From NCBI GenBank assembly GCA_001603145.1, contig LVBI01000019.1:43383-90531 (forward strand): a DNA stretch of 47,149 nt, in the 5' to 3' direction. Both the position numbers and the translations under genes were made by a program. The DNA comes from Spirochaetales bacterium Spiro_07. Its GTDB lineage: Bacteria > Spirochaetota > Spirochaetia > Treponematales > Treponemataceae. Below, piece after piece: positions 17,390-25,427 of the stretch; the stretch's first letter is position 1; each line of letters opens with the position of its first letter. The notes below the pieces were generated by a model. It searched no databases. It saw nothing but the letters and a program-made list of their open reading frames with translations, and was not told where the DNA came from.

Positions 17390-18465
17390 TAGATAACCAT
17401 GTTCATTACAGAACGCACTTGTTCAAGAGTTTCAGTTGCTTCTTTTCTGGCTTGTTCAATGCCTTTGCGGAGAACCTGTCTGATGTAGTCCGGGTTCTTT
17501 TCAAGCTCTGCACGTCTTGCTCTGTGCGGTCTCAAATATTCGTTCAAAGCGTCTGTAAGCTGCTGTTTCAACATTCCGCCGCCGCCGTCGCCGATTCTTT
17601 CAGCAATTGCCTGCGGCTCTTCACCTGTGCAGAGAGAAATCAGCGTGAGCAGGTTGGCAACTTCCGGGCGTTTTTCCGGATCATAAGTGATTGTGCGTTC
17701 GCCGTCTGTCTTTGCCTTTTTGATGAGCTTTGCGGTTTCGTCTTCTGTTGCGCTGAGCATAATCGCATTGTTGCGGCTCTTGCTCATTTTCTGTCCGCCG
17801 TCAAGACCGCGAATCATCGGCGCTTTGCTCAAGAGTGGCTGCGGTTCTGGGAACACAATCTGGCTCTTGGCGTAGCGTTCGTTGAAGCGGCGCGCAATCT
17901 GGCGCGTAATCTCAAGATGTGGCAGCTGGTCTTTGCCGACCGGCACAACGTTTCCTTTGCAGAAAAGAATGTCGGCAGCCTGATGAACTGGATAAGTGAA
18001 CATGCCTGCATTGATTTTGCTCAAGCCCGCAGCCTGAATCTCTTCTTTTACGGTTGGGTTGCGGTCAAGCTCAGACATTGTTACGAGCGTCAAGAACGGC
18101 AGAAGAAGCTGGTTCAATTCCGGCACATGGCTGTGCGGAAAAATGTAAGTCTTGAATTTTTCTGGGTCAAGTCCGGCAGAAAGATAATCAATTGCAAGAT
18201 TGTGGATATATGTCGAGATATTCTCAAATGAATCGTGGTCGGTCAAAACTTGATAGTCTGCAATGACGATGTATGTCGGCACGCCCATGTTCTGAAGTCT
18301 TACGCGGTTCTGTAGCGAACCGAAAAGATGACCGATGTGCAACATTCCTGTAGGGCGGTCGCCTGTAAGAATCTTGTATTTCTGCGGATTTGCGGTTAAA
18401 TCTGCTTCAAGCTTTCGGCTGCGTTCAAGAGCCGCCTCAAATGTTCCGCTGTATGTTTCTTCCAT
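17389..18465 (-). CDS. trpS: Tryptophanyl-tRNA synthetase
   Basis: A 358-residue class I synthetase that charges tRNA-Trp. The HIGH motif is intact (residues 43-46, GMLHIGHLFG) and the second signature is KMSKS (226-230). The conserved stretch GDRPTG precedes HIGH, and PVGKDQLPHLEITRQIARRFN matches the family. AGAGGAA lies six bases before the ATG. A strong promoter sits at 18509-18537 with a leader of about 37 nt; no T-box-like leader could fit. It is co-transcribed with dacA. Confidence 0.96.
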   Translation of the reverse strand: MEETYSGTFEAALERSRKLEADLTANPQKYKILTGDRPTGMLHIGHLFGSLQNRVRLQNMGVPTYIVIADYQVLTDHDSFENISTYIHNLAIDYLSAGLDPEKFKTYIFPHSHVPELNQLLLPFLTLVTMSELDRNPTVKEEIQAAGLSKINAGMFTYPVHQAADILFCKGNVVPVGKDQLPHLEITRQIARRFNERYAKSQIVFPEPQPLLSKAPMIRGLDGGQKMSKSRNNAIMLSATEDETAKLIKKAKTDGERTITYDPEKRPEVANLLTLISLCTGEEPQAIAERIGDGGGGMLKQQLTDALNEYLRPHRARRAELEKNPDYIRQVLRKGIEQARKEATETLEQVRSVMNMVI

Positions 18466-18508
18466 AATAAGTTCCTCTTTTAAGCTTGTCTAAAAAGTTA
18501 CTGTATGG

Positions 18509-18537
18509 AGCATATCAAAAAAATGGGAATAAGTCAA
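18509..18537 (-). promoter_or_regulatory. Sigma-70 promoter of trpS-dacA
   Basis: Minus strand TTGACT (18537-18532), 17 bp, TATGCT (18514-18509), ending 43 bp before the trpS start codon. Confidence 0.75.
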
Positions 18538-19105
18538 AATGCGTTTTGCGCGTTTTGCAGTAGCATAATCTTCGGAATTAGATTATCGAGCAAAAGCGTT
18601 TCGCAGCAGATTAATCTAAAATTGTGGGTTAATCTGGCGAAACGGCCAAGATTCCGCGAAGCGGAATCTTGTAACTGGTGCACATCGACGCACTTTTGGG
18701 GCGGGTGTACAGGGGCGCGAGGGCGCAGAATGTACATAGTCTTTCAAGTTTCCGCTTTGCGGAAACTTGCAGCGGTGCGCCAGATTAAGTCCATTCCGTA
18801 GATTAAGCTTTTGCGCACCCGAACCGCGCAATAATGCGCTATATGCTGTTTGTTGTATGGAAACTATTAACACGCCGCTTCCGCGGCGACAACAAACAGA
18901 ATATTTTTCTTTTTGCAGCAGATTAATCTACAATCAAAGTTCAATCGGCAAAAAGCGCCGCTTTTGCGGAGCAAAACCGGCAGCTTGTGTACCCGTCGCG
19001 CCCTCCGCCTTTGTACAAATCACAAACAGTGCGCCATCGCATCAAGCCCTATAATAATAGCTCAATCTTCAAAAGCGGAGATTAAACAAGCAACTGTTTA
19101 CAAAC
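18538..19105. other. Gene-free region packed with short palindromes
   Basis: About 570 bp without a credible gene (the frames present lack ribosome sites and overlap each other). It contains at least four hairpins with tiny loops: 18648-18670 (10-bp stem), 18745-18769 (11-bp stem), a nested pair at 18846-18899 (11-bp outer, 6-bp inner stem) and 18962-18976 (6-bp stem). Most stems carry CCGC/GCGG. The sequence GCAGCAGATTAATCT occurs near 18603 and again near 18916. Confidence 0.7.
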
Positions 19106-19207
19106 GGGATTCCTAAGGGCAGAGCCCTTAGGCCGTGCCGGAAAAGGAAAGGGTTTAAGGGAAAGGGAAAACCGCGCCTCGGATGAAGGGGTTTGCCCTT
19201 TCCCTTT
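19106..19207. repeat. Two-hairpin repeat element, copy 2
   Basis: A second copy of the 15924-16025 element. The 9-bp hairpin is identical (19112-19120 with 19124-19132). The long stem (19157-19173 with 19190-19206) has one mismatch. It lies just past the end of the hybrid kinase gene, in the same orientation relative to that gene as copy 1 is to dacA. A further 7-bp hairpin (19216-19231) overlaps the kinase stop codon. Confidence 0.9.
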
Positions 19208-19229
19208 AAAGTTCCGACGCTTCCAAGCG

Positions 19230-22200
19230 TCAAATCGCTGCGATTATTCCGTCGTAGTCGTAGGATTCGGCGGATTGCCAGAGGCGGTCGATAAGTGCTT
19301 GCTGTTCGGGCTGCCAGCTGAATTGCTTAAGCTCTTCAATTTTAGACTGAACTGCAAGAATGTTGAAATTCTCCGCTTCTTGCTTTATCGCTTGGCAAGC
19401 TTCGTCTAATAATTCTTGAGAACCAGCTTCTTTGTCTGTTGCATTGCCTTGCGCATTATCTGTTCTGGAAGCGAGGAACGCCTTTATGTTTTCGATTAAT
19501 TCGGTCACAGTTTCAAAGCAAGTGCCGGCGTTTTCGTCTATAAACGCGCGCTTGCCTTCTGCGCCCGCTTTTTCAAGCTTTTCTGCAAGAGAACCGGCAT
19601 AAGAAGCACCGATGCTACGCGATGCGCTCTTAAGCGCATGCACATGAACCGTAAAGTTGTGCAAATCGTTTTCGGCGAGCGCCGTCTTTAAAAGCTCAAT
19701 CTTTTTGGCGGCGTCTTTCGCGTATGTTTCAAGAATGTCGATATAGGTCGGCAACGAATTTCCGGCTAAGTTCATGCCTGCAACAGTGTCAACTCCTTGA
19801 ATCTGCATTACAGTTCTGTTTCCCGCGCTTTCTGGCTCTTTGTAAGTAATTTTGCTTTCAGGCAGCCATTGCGCCAAAATCTCGTTGAATTTGTCTTTTT
19901 CAATCGGTTTAGCCAAAAAGTCGTTCATGCCCTCTTTCAAGAACTGCTCTTTCATGTTGTTCATGGCGTTTGCAGTCAATGCAACAACAATCACGTCTCT
20001 ATTTTCGTTCTGAAGCCGCCTTATTGCCTGTGTCGTTTCAATTCCGTCCATTTCCGGCATCAGATGGTCCATGAAAACAAGATCGAACTTCTGCTGCTGC
20101 AGCATAGTCAGCGCGTCAAAGCCAGAAGTTGCCGTAACCGGAATGATTCCGTGTGTTGCCAAAAGACCGCTTGCAACTTTAAGGTTTACGATGTTGTCGT
20201 CAACCACAAGAACTTTTGCGTCTGGCGCATAAATGTTGTTCGGGCTGTTTTCGGTGCTCTGAACATGATATTTATACACTTTATTCGAGAAGAAATTTGC
20301 AAGCTGAACGCACCAGACCGGTGTTTGCAGTACAATTACGTCCTCCATGTTGGCAAATTCAAATTCAGAGTCTGCAAGGACAACGAACTGCATCTTCTTA
20401 TCAAGCTTGCCAAGCTGCTTTAGGTGAGAGCGTATGCGTGCAAGATAAAGCGGCGAAACGAAAATATAATCGAATGACTTTTGCTTGTCCAAAATCTCGG
20501 TCAGTTCCGTCAAATTTGAGCAGCTTGCCGGAGTTATGCCGACATCTGTAAGCTGCACCGTCAAGAAACGTCTGTGGCGGCGGCGCGGCTCGTAAACAAG
20601 CACCTTTTTCTTGTGCACTTTTTCAATATCTACGATAGGCGTGCTGTCGCTGATTCTCTGCTTAATCTGCGCCGTGAACGTGCTGCCGTTGCCGTATTCG
20701 CTTGCAAAATCAATCGAGCCGCCCATAAGCTCGCAAAGCTGCTTCGTTATCACAAGACCGAGACCCGTGCCTTCAATGTCTCTGTTGCGTTTCGTATCAA
20801 GACGCTCGAACATCGTGAAAAGCTTGGTCTGTTCTTCCGGCTTAATGCCGATGCCTGTGTCCTGCATCTCAAAGATGAATTCCACCGTGTCGTCAGAAAT
20901 TACATCTGAAATTGTGAGCGTTACGCTGCCTTCTTTGGTGTACTTGATTGCGTTGGTGAACAAATTCAGAAGAATCTGCTTTATGCGCAGCTCGTCACCG
21001 ATAAGCTTTCGCGGAATGTCTGGCGAGATTCTTATAAAAAGCGAAAGGAACGTGTTGTGCGCCTTTATGCGCACCATCGAAAGCACATCGTGAATCAGAG
21101 ATTCAAACTCATAAGTTGCCGGAACAAGCTCAAGCTTGCCGGATTCTATCTTTGAGAAATCCAAAATGTCGTTGATGATGCCCAAAAGGTTTCGGCTTGA
21201 CGAATTTATGTTCTGCGTATATTCGCGTATATGCGGCGAAAGGTTTTTGTCCATCAAAATCAGATCGCTCATGCCGAGCACAGCGTTTAGCGGCGTGCGG
21301 ATTTCGTGGCTCATGTTTGCAAGGAACGTGCTCTTTGCGTTTGTGCCTGAAATAGCGGCTTCTTGCGCTTCTTTCATGAATTTGCGCGCGTTGTGTTCGA
21401 TTTCTCTGAAAGAGACAAGCTGTGTGAATGCGGTCAAAGCTTCAACAGTGCTTCTGTCTGGCTTTATCTCATGCAGCGAATTGTCGAAAACGGTAAAGCC
21501 CCAAAGTGAAGTGCCGTTCATGATTGGCAGCAGAAGCCGTGTGGTTACGCTGCTTTGCGCCATCTGATATTTTACAAGACCTGTCGCGTGCGTCTGTGTC
21601 ATGTAAATCGGGCGCGGCGTCTTGCAGATTATGCCCCAATCTGTAAAGAACGTGTCAATGTTCATAGTTATGCCGAGCGGCAAATTCTGCGTTGACTGGT
21701 TCTGTTCCCACTTTGCAAGCAGCGTGCATTGCGGTTGAGAAGCTTGGTCTGTGAGCGAAACCTTCCATAAATAAGCTTTGTCCATGTCGGCGGCTTTGGC
21801 GGCTGGCTCAAGCACAGATGCAAGCTGATTAGAGAAATTGTTGTTCAAGTCTGCCGTGCTTAGCTTGTCCGCTGTTTCATAGACCATTTGCTGCATGACT
21901 TTTGCCCTTGCAGAAGCTTCTTTGTCTATGGCTTTTTCAGCTTTTAGACGCATAATATGGCGGCTGTCTATTATAATTGCAGTAATCGCCGCAATCAGAA
22001 GCAGCTCAAGAAGAATTATCGAAACAACGAGGAATGTGCGTGTTCTGTAGAACGGCAGCGGCTTGTTTTCGATTACGGCGTTTTTCACGTCTTTGAGGAA
22101 AAGCGGGAACGAAAAGAAACGGCGCAAATTCTTGTAGTTATAAATCCATTTGTTGTTCTGCGGATTCTCTACAAGCGATGCTGTAGCCGGAATCGGAATG

Positions 22201-23669
22201 CCTTTCAGCGTGCTGTCTACGATGTTCAGAATTTTGCTGAAATGCTGCTCTGCGTTTGAATATTTCCCGCCGATTTCGTATTCAAAAGAGCTTGTGTAAT
22301 CAAGCCCGAAAATCGGCATGTTTGTCAGTCCGAGAATGTCAAAAGAATCTTGATAGCCGTCAACATAGCCCGTAAGAACGACTGTACCCTTGCTCAAAAG
22401 GCTCATCACTTGCGGCAGCGATGAATCGAGAATGTTCTGGTTTGTCCTTATATTGAGGTGCGGAAAATTTTCGGAAATATCAGAAACCATCTGCTCTTGC
22501 CAGAAAAGCCCCATCCGAGATTTGTCATTTAATATGAAGATATTTACTGTTTTCGGAAAAAGCTCAAGAATTGTCTCGACTGTTTCCTTTGTTGAAATTG
22601 ATTCGTAAACCGGTATGCAGTTGCTTCCAATTTGGTTGAAGCTTTCCGGAAAATTTTGTGGAATTCCTGTGACAATTACGGGCGTTCCTTTGAAGACTGA
22701 ATCGTAATTGTTCGACACAAACTGTGCTGTTTCAAGCCCGCGCGTAATTATTATGCCCGGCGCATATTTCGAAAATTTGTTGTGAATCTGTGCCGTAATT
22801 TCCGGGTTCATGTTTGCATAGTCAAGCGCATTCTGGTTGTCTTTCAGATAAAATGTCTCGTAAGTTACGCCCATGTTTTTTGCGCAATAGTCTTCAAGAA
22901 TGCTGTCGAGACGTTTGTTGATTTTCTGGTCTTTTTTGTCAGACGTGATAAAAAGAATCTTGAAAGGTGTGTCCTTGTCTTTGCCCGGCAGATTGTTGAT
23001 AAGCCGTTTATATGTGCCGTCTTTTTTCATGTCTGAAATTGAGCCGGAGATAAAGCCTGCTTCAGCCTTGAATTCCGGGGTCAGATATAAATATGTAGAC
23101 AATTTGGCGCAGCAACCGGCATTATACAGTCCTTCCGGCAGTGGCAGCTGAACTTCTGCGTCATGCGTGTAAGTTACACAATAATCTGCAAGCCCTTTTT
23201 TAAGCACTGTGTAAAGTTCTTGCTTTGTGGTTATGGCAAGCGGTTTTATGCTGCTGTCTGATTCAAGCAGACGCCTTATGTAGTCGTTCGACGCAATAAA
23301 GCCGACTGTCTTGTTTTTCAAGCTGCTCCAGTCAGAAATAGATTCATTTTCTTTTGTAGATATGACTGAAAAAGAAATGTCTATAATCGGTTCGTCGACG
23401 CGCACGAGAGGCAGGTTTGTGCTTCTAGATGCATCGCCGATGAGAACAATTCCGTCTGTACGGTTGGTTTCTGTGTAAATAAGCCCGATTCTCGGCTCGT
23501 TTATGGAAAACACAGGTTGCAGCTGGCATCTCGAAAAAGCTTCCTGAATTATCCTTGTGGTGCTTATCGACGTATTGGGCGGAAGCGTAATCTGATATTG
23601 CTTTTCTGCAAACAAGAGTAATATAGAAAGAAATGTGTACAGCAGAAACGGAATTGTTCTTTTTTTCAT
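19230..23669 (-). CDS. Hybrid sensor histidine kinase with two periplasmic binding domains
   Basis: A 1479-residue membrane sensor. A signal sequence (1-21) is followed by an SBP_bac_3-like domain (about 25-235) and a second, ABC-sugar/BMP-type binding domain (about 236-520), then one membrane helix (about 541-565). The cytoplasmic part contains a GAF-like domain (about 600-760), HisKA with SHEIRTPLNAVLG (about 787), HATPase with NLFTNAIKYT, DTGIGI and GTGLGL, a degenerate receiver (about 1030-1140) and a true receiver with VVDDN and FMDHLMPEMDG (Asp near 1200). It ends in an Hpt domain with HVHALKSASRS (His near 1343). The phosphorelay is therefore complete within one chain. The ligand is unknown. 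It starts 5 bp after a lone receiver gene. Confidence 0.92.
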   Translation of the reverse strand: MKKRTIPFLLYTFLSILLLFAEKQYQITLPPNTSISTTRIIQEAFSRCQLQPVFSINEPRIGLIYTETNRTDGIVLIGDASRSTNLPLVRVDEPIIDISFSVISTKENESISDWSSLKNKTVGFIASNDYIRRLLESDSSIKPLAITTKQELYTVLKKGLADYCVTYTHDAEVQLPLPEGLYNAGCCAKLSTYLYLTPEFKAEAGFISGSISDMKKDGTYKRLINNLPGKDKDTPFKILFITSDKKDQKINKRLDSILEDYCAKNMGVTYETFYLKDNQNALDYANMNPEITAQIHNKFSKYAPGIIITRGLETAQFVSNNYDSVFKGTPVIVTGIPQNFPESFNQIGSNCIPVYESISTKETVETILELFPKTVNIFILNDKSRMGLFWQEQMVSDISENFPHLNIRTNQNILDSSLPQVMSLLSKGTVVLTGYVDGYQDSFDILGLTNMPIFGLDYTSSFEYEIGGKYSNAEQHFSKILNIVDSTLKGIPIPATASLVENPQNNKWIYNYKNLRRFFSFPLFLKDVKNAVIENKPLPFYRTRTFLVVSIILLELLLIAAITAIIIDSRHIMRLKAEKAIDKEASARAKVMQQMVYETADKLSTADLNNNFSNQLASVLEPAAKAADMDKAYLWKVSLTDQASQPQCTLLAKWEQNQSTQNLPLGITMNIDTFFTDWGIICKTPRPIYMTQTHATGLVKYQMAQSSVTTRLLLPIMNGTSLWGFTVFDNSLHEIKPDRSTVEALTAFTQLVSFREIEHNARKFMKEAQEAAISGTNAKSTFLANMSHEIRTPLNAVLGMSDLILMDKNLSPHIREYTQNINSSSRNLLGIINDILDFSKIESGKLELVPATYEFESLIHDVLSMVRIKAHNTFLSLFIRISPDIPRKLIGDELRIKQILLNLFTNAIKYTKEGSVTLTISDVISDDTVEFIFEMQDTGIGIKPEEQTKLFTMFERLDTKRNRDIEGTGLGLVITKQLCELMGGSIDFASEYGNGSTFTAQIKQRISDSTPIVDIEKVHKKKVLVYEPRRRHRRFLTVQLTDVGITPASCSNLTELTEILDKQKSFDYIFVSPLYLARIRSHLKQLGKLDKKMQFVVLADSEFEFANMEDVIVLQTPVWCVQLANFFSNKVYKYHVQSTENSPNNIYAPDAKVLVVDDNIVNLKVASGLLATHGIIPVTATSGFDALTMLQQQKFDLVFMDHLMPEMDGIETTQAIRRLQNENRDVIVVALTANAMNNMKEQFLKEGMNDFLAKPIEKDKFNEILAQWLPESKITYKEPESAGNRTVMQIQGVDTVAGMNLAGNSLPTYIDILETYAKDAAKKIELLKTALAENDLHNFTVHVHALKSASRSIGASYAGSLAEKLEKAGAEGKRAFIDENAGTCFETVTELIENIKAFLASRTDNAQGNATDKEAGSQELLDEACQAIKQEAENFNILAVQSKIEELKQFSWQPEQQALIDRLWQSAESYDYDGIIAAI

Positions 23670-23674
23670 ATCGT

Positions 23675-24037
23675 TCAGACTTTTAGATGCTTTTTAATTC
23701 TTTCGGGCAATGCCGCCACATCGAAAGGTTTTACGATGTAGTCAAGCACGCCAAGCTCGAAACCTGCCATGACGACCTGCTTTTCTGAATGTGAAGTCAG
23801 AAAAACAACTGGAATTTTTTCCCAGCCTATGACGCTTTTGAGCTTTTCAAGAATGGTCATTCCGTCAATGTCAGGCATTTCAATATCAAGAAGTATCAAA
23901 TCAGGCAACCGTCTTGCGAGCGCCGCAAAAAGCTGTGTGCCTGAAGTAAGCAGAGTGAGTTCAAAATGGTCTTTCAGAGCAGTTTCTGCAAGTTTCAGCG
24001 TGGTTATGCTGTCATCGACAACGAAAATGTGTTTCAA
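23675..24037 (-). CDS. Single-domain response regulator (CheY-like)
   Basis: A 120-residue receiver without an output domain. The acidic pair is DDS at residues 8-10, the phosphorylated aspartate is in LILLDIEMPDIDG (near residue 53), the Thr/Ser is in VFLTSHS and the lysine in YIVKPFD. The start is TTG (24037-24035) with a strong AGGAGG five bases upstream. It is the first gene of a two-gene unit with the hybrid kinase and is a likely phosphate acceptor from its Hpt domain. The output target (motor, diguanylate enzyme or other) is not visible. Confidence 0.92.
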   Translation of the reverse strand: MKHIFVVDDSITTLKLAETALKDHFELTLLTSGTQLFAALARRLPDLILLDIEMPDIDGMTILEKLKSVIGWEKIPVVFLTSHSEKQVVMAGFELGVLDYIVKPFDVAALPERIKKHLKV

Positions 24038-24049
24038 GTTGTCCTCCTA

Positions 24050-24480
24050 GTTTTTTTTCTATGTGAAAGTTCAAGCTAAAATATATCATGAAAAGGCGTT
24101 TTGCTAAAGCTTTATCTACATAAAAAGCATTATCTAACAAAACGGCGCACTTTTCTTACGAAAACTGCAAGGCGGAATTCACAATGAAGTATCTGCTGTC
24201 CGTTGCAAAATCTATCGGTTTTTGAAATCTATCGGCTTTTATAAGGTTCAATTTCGAGTTTCGTTCAATTGTGTCATTGCAATGCTAGACACGGCAATCT
24301 AATGACAACTATTATTAGTTTTGTAAAGAAAAATTGTCGGGTCACGCCCGACAATGACAAATTCTTACTAAATTAATAACGGCACAAAACTCGACCTTTG
24401 AACAATTAATAAGCTGTTGCGAAAAGAACAAAACGCCGATTTTTATTAGTAGATTTTACATAAAAAGCTTGAAAAAAAGC
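24050..24480. other. AT-rich intergenic region with repeat remnants
   Basis: About 430 bp between divergent genes, without a credible frame. It contains two dispersed-repeat copies: 24272-24307, bounded by TGTCATT/AATGACA, and 24333-24355, a perfect 9-bp stem ATTGTCGGG/CCCGACAAT with loop TCACG. A doubled AAATCTATCGG(T/C)TTTT occurs near 24208-24240. I see nothing else. Confidence 0.6.
24333..24355. repeat. ATTGTCGGG-type short palindromic repeat
   Basis: A 9-bp perfect stem with a 5-base loop. Related copies lie at 29787-29809 (one G-U pair), 43658-43680 (imperfect) and, more degenerate, near 43087-43120. Confidence 0.75.
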
Positions 24481-24508
24481 TTGTATTTTGACATTTGTTA
24501 TGTATAAT
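24481..24508 (+). promoter_or_regulatory. Probable promoter of the FecR-like gene
   Basis: TTGTAT (24481-24486), 16 bp, TATAAT (24503-24508). It leaves an A/T-rich leader of about 80 nt before the ATG. Confidence 0.55.
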
Positions 24509-24593
24509 GAATGTGAACCTTTTTTTAAGTGTGCTATTTAATCAAGTCTTTTTCGTTTATTAGTTTTGAACTTGACACTAAAAGGAGTGTTGT

Positions 24594-25331
24594 ATGAGAA
24601 AGATTGCTTTAGTTTTTCTGATGGTCTTTTGCGCAATTGGTTTGTTTGCGCTGGATGGTACAGTCATTTCAGTTACGGGAAAAGTTGAAATGCAGGCTGT
24701 GCCGGACGGAGAATGGGTAGTCCTCAAAGCTGGTGATACAGTTCCAGAAGGTGCTGTAATCTCGACTGCTTTCAAGTCATCAGCTTCATTGAAACTGGGC
24801 GGTTCAACTGTTACTGTAAATCAGCTGACAAGAGTTGTCGTCCGTGAACTGACAAATGATTCAGACAAGGTAACTACAAAGCTGTTCCTTGATGCAGGTG
24901 CTTTGCGCGCTGATGTTAAGTCTATGGATAACAAGGCTAATGATTTCAAAATCCAGTCTTCTGTAGTAACTTCATCTGTCCGCGGTACTGAACTTCAGGA
25001 CAATGCGCTCGGCGAGCATGTTACGTTGCGCGGAAACGTAAGCACATCATCAGCTGAATGCGAGTGGGGTGTTACAACAACACAAGGCGAGCAGACAGAA
25101 TTGTATGACGGTGTTCTTAAGAATTCTTACACAAACGGAAACAAAGACGTAAACCTTGCAAAGGCAGTTACATCACCTGTTGAAGAAGATTCTTCTCCGT
25201 TGCAGATTACAACCGGTGATTATGGTGACGGTGTTGTTCACTTGCCGCCAGTTGGTTTTGCTGATGCAGCCGGAGCCGGTTCTTATGAAAAAGAGCTTTA
25301 CACTTCAAACGTTTCAATCGGTTTGGAGTAA
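24594..25331 (+). CDS. Exported FecR-domain protein
   Basis: A 245-residue protein with a clear signal peptide (MRKIALVFLMVFCAIGLFA). Residues 20-140 follow the FecR-type periplasmic sensor fold: a first strand pair GTVISVTGKVEMQ, then LKAGDTVPEGAVISTAFKSSASLKLGG, and FKIQSSVVTSSVRGTEL, where the AVRGTxF-type motif of FecR proteins reads SVRGTEL. The last 60 residues are acidic and unstructured. Unlike classical FecR there is no cytoplasmic anti-sigma helix or membrane segment, so it is an exported protein of unknown ligand. AAAGGAG lies upstream of the ATG and a strong terminator follows. Confidence 0.82.
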   Translation: MRKIALVFLMVFCAIGLFALDGTVISVTGKVEMQAVPDGEWVVLKAGDTVPEGAVISTAFKSSASLKLGGSTVTVNQLTRVVVRELTNDSDKVTTKLFLDAGALRADVKSMDNKANDFKIQSSVVTSSVRGTELQDNALGEHVTLRGNVSTSSAECEWGVTTTQGEQTELYDGVLKNSYTNGNKDVNLAKAVTSPVEEDSSPLQITTGDYGDGVVHLPPVGFADAAGAGSYEKELYTSNVSIGLE

Positions 25332-25350
25332 CCGCCGCTCTTAGCTAAGG

Positions 25351-25388
25351 AAGCACTTGAATATAAATCGTTCAAGTGCTTTTTTTTT
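25351..25388 (+). terminator. Rho-independent terminator after the FecR gene
   Basis: An 11-bp stem (25351-25361 with 25371-25381, arms AAGCACTTGAA/TTCAAGTGCTT), 9-base loop, then nine T residues. Confidence 0.92.
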
Positions 25389-25391
25389 GCC

Positions 25392-25420
25392 TTGCCTATT
25401 CTGGCGGTCACTGCTATCAT
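25392..25420 (+). promoter_or_regulatory. Promoter of the FliG-fusion gene
   Basis: TTGCCT (25392-25397), 17 bp, TATCAT (25415-25420), ending seven bases before the ATG at 25428. There is no Shine-Dalgarno sequence, so the mRNA may be leaderless. Confidence 0.55.
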
Positions 25421-25427
25421 GTAAAAT

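Noticed and set aside
17419..18231. Plus-strand frame of 270 codons
   Set aside because: It is an antisense shadow of trpS, which has intact HIGH and KMSKS motifs.
18505..19116. Several overlapping reading frames of 60-98 codons on both strands
   Set aside because: They lack ribosome sites, overlap each other and are rich in Arg/Cys from palindromic DNA. The region is better explained as hairpin repeats.
19797..20423. Plus-strand frame of 208 codons
   Set aside because: It is antisense to the kinase receiver and Hpt region, with Cys/Phe/His-rich composition typical of shadows.
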